A DNA stretch of 22,500 bases from Saccoglossus kowalevskii (Eukaryota > Hemichordata > Enteropneusta > Harrimaniidae), in the NCBI RefSeq assembly GCF_000003605.2, contig NW_003109092.1:127061-149560 (forward strand), read 5' to 3'. Positions 17,465 through 22,500 of this stretch are shown in pieces. Every line of letters starts with the position of its first letter. Position 1 is the stretch's first letter. Made by a program: the position numbers and the translations under genes. The notes beneath the pieces are model-generated. The model ran no database searches. It was not told where the DNA came from and saw only the letters and a program-made list of their open reading frames with translations.

Positions 17465-17873
17465 GAACTTGCTCCATTTCAGCTGTTGACGTTAAACCTA
17501 TAATTGCTGCCTGCTGGACATTATTCTGCTGAGAATGTAATTAAAAATTGACACATTGACCATGTGATGTTTCAATATCTAATTGTGATTGTGAAAACAC
17601 CATGTGGTTATTTGGAATTAGATCAAATTATAGCTGGCACCCGAGATTCATAACATCTCATAGATGTTTGATAGTATTTTAATATAATGGTATAGAGTTT
17701 ATTGCTATACATGTATGCTTTTTATTAGAGGGGTGCGTGTCTTGTCAAATGCACTGTTAAATTGTTTCATTTTGATAATTTAAAGGTATTCCTGAGGATT
17801 TTACGAAAGCAGATGACTCACAAACTAAACAATCATATAACATTATCACTGTTTCAAAATTTCATTATTTTCG
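17465..17873. other. AT-rich non-coding stretch
   Basis: Nothing recognised between the 42-46-bp and the 57-bp tandem repeats. Confidence 0.5.
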
Positions 17874-18044
17874 CCAGATGCGAATATTAGCCGATTGTGA
17901 AGTGAAGGTAGTTTTCGGTATACCATTAGTCCAGACGTGAATATTAGCCGATTGTGAAGTGAAGGCAGTTTTTGGTATACCATTAGTCCAGATGTAAATA
18001 TTAGCCGATTGTGAAGTGAAGGCAGTTTTAGGTATACCATTAGT
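17874..18044. repeat. 57-bp tandem repeat, 3 copies
   Basis: Three units start at 17874, 17931 and 17988, each with CCAGAYGTGAATATTAGCCG, ATTGTGAAGTGAAGG and GGTATACCATTAGT. They are over 90% identical by eye, so the expansion is recent. The period is 19 codons, and the minus strand stays open through all units (7 residues SGLMVYQ, then KLPSLHNRLIFT), but the frame has no other protein-like property. Confidence 0.95.
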
Positions 18045-19179
18045 CCATTGTGAGATAATGACATTTCAAATTGAGATTATTGAACAAGGCTTGCAATTAC
18101 TATAGAAGTCGTCGATTCAAGCCGGAGGTGTACATAATGAGAGTTTGTAGTATAAAGAAATCCATTGTCACTAATTGGTACGTGCAATTCTGTAGGGGGA
18201 GGCTGAGAGGGAGGGATGAAAAACAAATTTAAACTCATTTGAAGCTGCTCAATACGAATATAAATTGTGCCTGATTGGCTACCCAGTTCGACCAATCAGA
18301 GAGCAATTTGTTTGTTGACACATTTTTTCAATATATCAAAATCTTCCTTGTGTATATGCATTATTACGATGTATTTCTTCAGGTTGAGATTATTTTATTC
18401 TGTATATATGTATTCCTAGAAAAAAATTCAAACATTGACATTATCAGTTGCCATGGAAACCTCTTTTCATTTCCTTCTTGTCAGTTAATAATCTGATGGT
18501 AAGCATTCTGTCACTGATATAAAAGTCGCATTTGTTTCTCACAATTACTCGTAAATCGTTTTTTTGGTGAACTTGACCATTACTGTCATTTGTGATTTCA
18601 TCAGTTGTCACTGAGTGTCATGGGCAGAAGTTGACCTTGTGTTGCTTGTATATGAATGTAGACCTGCTGTACATGTATAGAAAATCCATATATCTGTACA
18701 GAATAATAACTCAGTAAACTATATTTTTAGTTATTAGGAATTAGATGTGTTAAAAATTGCTACTAAGGAATCAAATTCTATTTCGTATTAGGCAATTAAG
18801 TTTATTTCACAAACGAAAAAAAAAAAAAAACACTTTAAAGATTCCTCTATAAAATGAGAAAATCACTTTTAAAAAAAAAATTAGGGTGAGCAGTTTAAAA
18901 CTCAGCACCGAATCTGAGAATTGGAGGATCATATGCTTTGTATTTAATTACTTTCCTAACAGTTTTGTATTTTGTAGTTCTGTAAATAAATTTGTTTCTG
19001 CTTCTGAGATTTTTTTTCCCCGATCGTTTTTTCTTCAATATTATAGGAGAAACCTGTGAGTGCACAACTTGTTTATATCTGATTTTGCAGTATTATTGTC
19101 CTATAAAGTTGTACTACAAACCACCAAATATTGTGAAAATCACAAATTCTTGTAACCGGGGAAATAGCATTTGGGTCAC
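18045..19179. other. AT-rich stretch with a CCAAT dyad
   Basis: No gene is recognised. A15 lies at about 18816-18830 and A10 near 18870. The CCAAT inverted repeat at 18271-18299 is listed separately. Confidence 0.45.
18271..18299. promoter_or_regulatory. Inverted CCAAT-box dyad
   Basis: CTGATTGG (18271-18278) and CCAATCAG (18292-18299) are exact reverse complements separated by 13 bp, giving two NF-Y-type CCAAT boxes in opposite orientation. No coding start is recognised nearby. Function is inference. Confidence 0.35.
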
Positions 19180-19230
19180 AGCGACTTTCAGGAAATTTTG
19201 TCCTCATGAATGACGTTAAATCATCTAAAT
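19180..19230. repeat. Dispersed AGCGACTTT...CTCATGAATG repeat, copy C
   Basis: AGCGACTTTCAGGAAATT, TTGTCCTCATGAATGACG and TTAAATCATCTAAAT align with copies at 12650-12699 and 16554-16600. An octamer ATGCAAAT follows at 19231-19238. Confidence 0.55.
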
Positions 19231-19397
19231 ATGCAAATTCCTGGCAATGAAAATTAACTTTACATTACCCGGTATACATATTTTATAAGACTACAATTTC
19301 CTTCTTCACAGATTAAATGTTAGATTTGCCTGTAATTAACATAACACAACACGTGATTTTCTTTTTTTATTTGCATATCTAAAGAATCTGTGTAAGG

Positions 19398-19461
19398 TGG
19401 CTCAGAAAGGTTGTTGGCCGAGCGGGCGGGCCACCAGCAATTTATCTCAAACACTGAGCCA
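19398..19461 (+). other. GC-rich nested stem-loop with Pol III A-box-like sequence
   Basis: Outer arms TGGCTCAG (19398-19405) and CTGAGCCA (19454-19461) are exact reverse complements. Inside, TTGTTGG (19411-19417) pairs with CCAGCAA (19434-19440) with one G-U pair. TGGCCGAGCGG (19415-19425) fits the tRNA A-box consensus TRGCNNAGYGG exactly, and GCC/GGC around it could form a D-stem. No B-box (GGTTCRANTCC) follows at tRNA spacing, so it is not a tRNA. It may be a worn tRNA-derived SINE head or an unrelated structured element. Confidence 0.35.
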
Positions 19462-20780
19462 TTGTGGAAAGAATACTGGGTCTTTGTGGAACTGATTTTG
19501 TCAAGTTGTTATTGAGAGTAGACTACTACTTTTTATATATTATTTATAAAGTGACAAAAAATAAAAAAATGTTGTTTCTTCATTAGTCAAATTAATAACA
19601 ATTATGAGTGGTTCTATCAATATTAAAATGTTTGCACAATCAGATTCACACATTGGCCAACATTGCTGTGATTGGTTGCTGGGTCTGTAGAAACAGAACA
19701 TTAGGTTTAATTTCAGCAGTTTTGATGTTGCAGAGATATTCACTTTTTATGGAGAAACCAATTCATTTTGTTGTTAAATTTAAATATTGTTTCCTAGTTT
19801 AACACATTTAAATAAAGTGAAATACTGGTAAGTAAAAAAAAACAAACAAATAATTAGCAGTAAGACTCAGTTTAACTACAGACACACCTTTGTTATTTAT
19901 GTACTAATACTAGTAGCTTCGCGGTGAGTGGCTTTTGCAGTAATTTGGTTTCGTAATCTGTAGGGTTTCGCAGGGAGTAGGGCTTTGTCTCAGTAACTGG
20001 TCCTTTCATCCTTGTTGAGAATTAAAGTTTTATGTTTCTTTAAAACTATTCACTATTCTGGGAATACCATCCTAGCAGGAGTTCCAAAAATAAGACCCAT
20101 GCTCTGATAATGCCTCTAGTTTCAAAGACCAATAAACATTACCATTATGATCTTATTGGTGTTGCAAAGGATAGTTGAATATTGTTTATTGAAATTAATA
20201 ATCCCCATAACCGTTTTCCAATATAGATAAATTGTAGTCCGTAACAAACTGTATAAACTCAGTCTCAACAATGAAATAAAGGAATGTATATATTTACGTT
20301 ATTTATACTTATTTATTACCGGTATACTGTTATTGTTACTGTACTGATAGAAAGATGTAATAATAATAATAATAATTATCATAATAATAATAATTATTAT
20401 CATTATTATTATTACTAATTCATTGCAATAAAACTAATTCAAATTGAAAGAAATTGCAATATAAAGTATTCATCAGTAATACTTCTGAAAGGCGTATTTC
20501 GCAGTCAGTGTTATTTACGAAAATATTGGTTTATAATTTTATAAACTTGCTTGGCAATACCCTCCCCAATTAGATATAATGTTTACATGTTTTAATAAAT
20601 AAAAATATACTAACAAAAATGAAATATTGCACAACAGTAATCAATATTTTTTCTTGCTAGAATGATGTGTAACTGGAATCCTGATAAACAACTGTCGATT
20701 TAGCGGTATTAGAGATTGTCAACTTCTCGTAAATTTGATTACCTAACATGTTTAGGTTCATGCGCTGCAAGTTGCAGAGC
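19462..20780. other. AT-rich stretch with microsatellite and CCAAT dyad
   Basis: No exon is recognised. The inverted repeat ACCAATAA (20128-20135) / TTATTGGT (20153-20160) is a second CCAAT dyad, with a 17-bp spacer. Short frames near 19540-19802 overlap on opposite strands. Confidence 0.45.
20358..20416. repeat. TAA/TTA microsatellite with palindromic layout
   Basis: (TAA)n blocks pass into (ATT)n blocks with AATTATC and ATTATC interruptions placed symmetrically, so the whole 59 bp is close to a palindrome and could extrude a cruciform. Confidence 0.85.
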
Positions 20781-20789
20781 ACGTACCTA

Positions 20790-21261
20790 CCCCCCCAGCA
20801 AATAATTAAGCCAAGACTGTTTCAATATCGAAATCAAGAAACTCTCCGATTTGACACAATCTGGGAAGTTTGAATTACTAAATGAAGTACAGGACGACGA
20901 AGCTGAAATATCCAAGAACCAACACATACCACAAATCTCAAAAGTGAATATTCGTGGTGTATTTTAATCGGACCGGAAGTGGGAATTTGTTAGTACTTTA
21001 ACTAATAGTGCAAATACAATACAATCTAGGGGGGGGTCAACTGCATGCTTTTTTCACACAACTGTGGCACATACATTTCCTTTCTAAAAGCATGTCTGAA
21101 GATTTTTTTTGAAGTTCAGTTGAGAATTTTTTTCCCCCCTTAAGCCCCCGAATCCCCCAATCCTTCAACCTAAGTCATTTTGAATGCTTACCAACATAAA
21201 GACAGATTAATAGCGTGAATAACATAAACAATGGTGTTTGAAGTGGTAACCCCCCCCCCCC
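20790..21261. repeat. Cluster of poly-C / poly-G runs
   Basis: Within 470 bp of AT-rich DNA there are C7 (20790-20796), G8 (21029-21036), C6, C5 and C5 (21134-21158) and C12 (21250-21261). The triple C-run has G-quadruplex-like potential on the minus strand, but only three runs of three or more lie close together. Confidence 0.6.
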
Positions 21262-21565
21262 GGTTCATTGTTTTCCCTTAATTGTTAATTGATTTCATTA
21301 AATAATATCTGTATAATAATTAAACTTTGTGATAGAAATAACAATATTGACAAATTTTTAAAATGTCTTTTACGTTGAACGGTCATAATTTTTCTGTATG
21401 ACGAATTATTACGAAAGGCATTTATGTGAATGTACGTGTAGGTGATCTATTGCATGATCACTGCTACTATTGAAGTGCATTTGAAATGACTACGTCTATA
21501 GATACCATGCCTGCAATAGTTTTACTAAGGTTTCCCAATTACCTGTACTGAGAGTGTATATGATG

Positions 21566-21586
21566 TTACCTCACAGCATGAGGTAA
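21566..21586. repeat. Perfect 8-bp hairpin, 5-nt loop
   Basis: TTACCTCA (21566-21573) and TGAGGTAA (21579-21586) are exact reverse complements around CAGCA. A short stem like this could be chance. It is not followed by a T-run, and no gene end is nearby. Confidence 0.6.
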
Positions 21587-21761
21587 TGTTGTGCTGTTGA
21601 TATAATTTTTTTCTTTATATTGTTATCACCAAATAAATTATGTTTCGAATTAAACTAGTCTTCATGCTGTTTTCCAACAAAAGTCTCCACCTGTGACAAG
21701 TGGAAAGGAAAGCCAGTGGATTGTTTTATTGCACAGACCTAATAATATTCCTGGTGATTTA

Positions 21762-21900
21762 TGAAAAGCCCCTTAACTGACTGTTAAAACAACACTATAC
21801 TGTAGTGTCACAAGAGTTGGTTGTGAAAAGCTTCTTAATTGACTGTTAAAACAACACTATACTGTAGTGTTCACAAGAGTTGGTTGTGAAAAGCTCCTTA
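21762..21900. repeat. 62-63-bp tandem duplication with internal hairpin, about 2.2 copies
   Basis: Units start at 21762, 21824 and 21887 (partial), each with TGAAAAGCYYCTTAAYTGAC, TGTTAAAACAACACTATACT and GTAGTGT...CACAAGAGTTGGTTG. Each full unit contains the inverted repeat ACACTA-TACTG-TAGTGT. Copies are nearly identical, so the duplication is recent. Confidence 0.9.
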
Positions 21901-22096
21901 AGGTAGAGATGCAGTTTATTTGTGAATTTCAATCAAAAATATTTTTTTTCGTTTTTTATATAGATTTTTATCTAAAGAACATTCTGTGAAAATTTGACCA
22001 ATGAATTCTTATTAGAACACCGTTAAAATTGCTGGTTATTTTCTGATTAAAAATAAAAAACACTCACACGTGGCAATGTTTATGTCCAATTGCCTA
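21901..22096. other. AT-rich spacer
   Basis: No features recognised between the tandem duplication and the octamer dyad. Confidence 0.5.
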
Positions 22097-22146
22097 ATTT
22101 GCATGAGTAATCAAATAACAGGACCTTTGATTGACAATATGCAAAT
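22097..22146. promoter_or_regulatory. Symmetrical POU-octamer / TCF-like module
   Basis: ATTTGCAT (22097-22104) and ATGCAAAT (22139-22146) are inverted octamers. Inside them AATCAAA (22109-22115) and TTTGATT (22126-22132) form a second dyad about the same centre. CCTTTGAT (22124-22131) fits the TCF/LEF consensus, and ACAAT (22134-22138), a SOX-type core, abuts the right octamer. It lies about 130 bp upstream of the small ORF at 22276. Sites are seen directly; enhancer or promoter activity is inference. Confidence 0.4.
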
Positions 22147-22275
22147 CGAGATTGTACGGGTCATAGTTCATTCAATTCACGCGCATGTGCAATTATTCTC
22201 AAATCAGTTATCGCTCGCTAGCAAACCAAACATTATATTTCCTCAGCGTTTTTTCCTAATTTTTATCATTACATT

Positions 22276-22407
22276 ATGCGTGGTGTGAAAAGAAAGAGAG
22301 GTAGAAAGAAGATTCAGATGATTTCTATGTCGGAAGAGGCAAAAGCTACACTGAAGGCATCAGCCCGCCGAACGAAAAACAAAATCGATGTGAGCGTCCA
22401 AACGTGA
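22276..22407 (+). CDS. Small basic ORF with polyadenylation signal, unrecognised (43 codons)
   Basis: ATG at 22276 opens a frame to TGA at 22405-22407. Residues 4-12 are strongly basic (VKRKRGRKK, a possible nuclear-localisation-type cluster), followed by an acidic and alanine-rich helix-like part (MSEEAKATLKASARRTKNK), and the end reads IDVSVQT. Codons are less AT-driven than in the surroundings. The frame is open upstream only to TAG at 22219-22221, and a plausible acceptor TTTCCTCAG ends at 22246. It could therefore be a last exon as well as a complete small ORF. AATAAA at 22476-22481, about 70 bp after the stop, supports a 3' end. Whether it belongs to the tetraspanin (unlikely from its composition) or to a separate gene is unknown. 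Confidence 0.35.
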   Translation: MRGVKRKRGRKKIQMISMSEEAKATLKASARRTKNKIDVSVQT

Positions 22408-22475
22408 CTTTCCCTGAAGGCGTGAATCCGAGTTTCTGATGACTGAGAGATATTTTTAAATAATTGTTCTCAAAA

Positions 22476-22481
22476 AATAAA
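22476..22481 (+). promoter_or_regulatory. AATAAA polyadenylation signal candidate
   Basis: AATAAA lies 69 bases downstream of the stop of the 43-codon ORF. In AT-rich DNA this hexamer is frequent, so it is weak on its own. Its position relative to a coding-like ORF is the only support. Confidence 0.3.
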
Positions 22482-22500
22482 CTGAGCATGTGAGAATATT

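Noticed and set aside
21134-21158. G-quadruplex on the minus strand
   Set aside because: Only three runs of three or more G are close together; a fourth is missing, so a canonical intramolecular quadruplex is not supported.
22070-22288. 72-codon ORF over the octamer module
   Set aside because: Different phase from the more coding-like 22276 ORF; hydrophobic AT-driven composition and no motifs.

Overview
This looks like a nuclear genomic fragment from an animal, most likely a marine invertebrate (inference). It is AT-rich (GC roughly in the mid-30s by eye). It has no operons or long bacterial-type genes, carries a decayed LINE retrotransposon, satellite-like arrays and degenerate dispersed repeats, and contains one recognisable animal coding exon that ends at a canonical GTAAGT splice donor. 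A run of 50 Ns at 10814-10863 shows it is a draft scaffold.

Layout. Positions 1-1200 hold nothing I can support. Positions 1210-3320 form a more GC- and CpG-rich stretch with promoter-type sites: CCAAT, octamer, CACGTG, a TATA-like element, a YY1-like ATGGCGG, two perfect CRE palindromes and an E2F site. Two or three very small ORFs here could be first coding exons, but none is recognised. Positions 3773-4433 are a 19-copy 35-bp minisatellite. Positions 4434-7500 are mostly non-coding, with a short element at 5270-5324 related to one at 3165-3213, and two weak ORFs. Positions 7501-8350 are a 5'-truncated, frameshifted LINE 3' end on the minus strand. Positions 8350-10140 are AT-rich with a hairpin and a dispersed repeat.

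The only confidently identified gene is a tetraspanin. Its first coding exon is at 10262-10324 (+), followed by a splice donor. The exon and its flanks (385 bp) recur identically at 10864-11248 on the other side of the N gap, so the second exon at 10879-10941 is probably an assembly or haplotype duplicate. I find no second tetraspanin exon. If the scaffold is correct, 10942-22500 is intron 1 or that intron plus nested sequence. This 11-kb tract is dense in short degenerate tandem duplications (27, 42-46, 57, 62-63 and ~142 bp periods), dispersed repeat fragments, inverted CCAAT dyads and other palindromes. Near its end are a symmetrical POU-octamer/TCF-like module (22097-22146) and a basic 43-codon ORF (22276-22407) with a polyadenylation signal behind it.

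I see no CRISPR array, operon or multi-gene defence or metabolic system, and no evidence for a new protein-based system. The best leads are regulatory or structural: the minisatellite carrying a nuclear-receptor half-site in most units, the apparent excess of octamer sites, the AACGTCTAC-containing element family, and several hairpins. Most small ORFs in this AT-rich DNA are probably chance.
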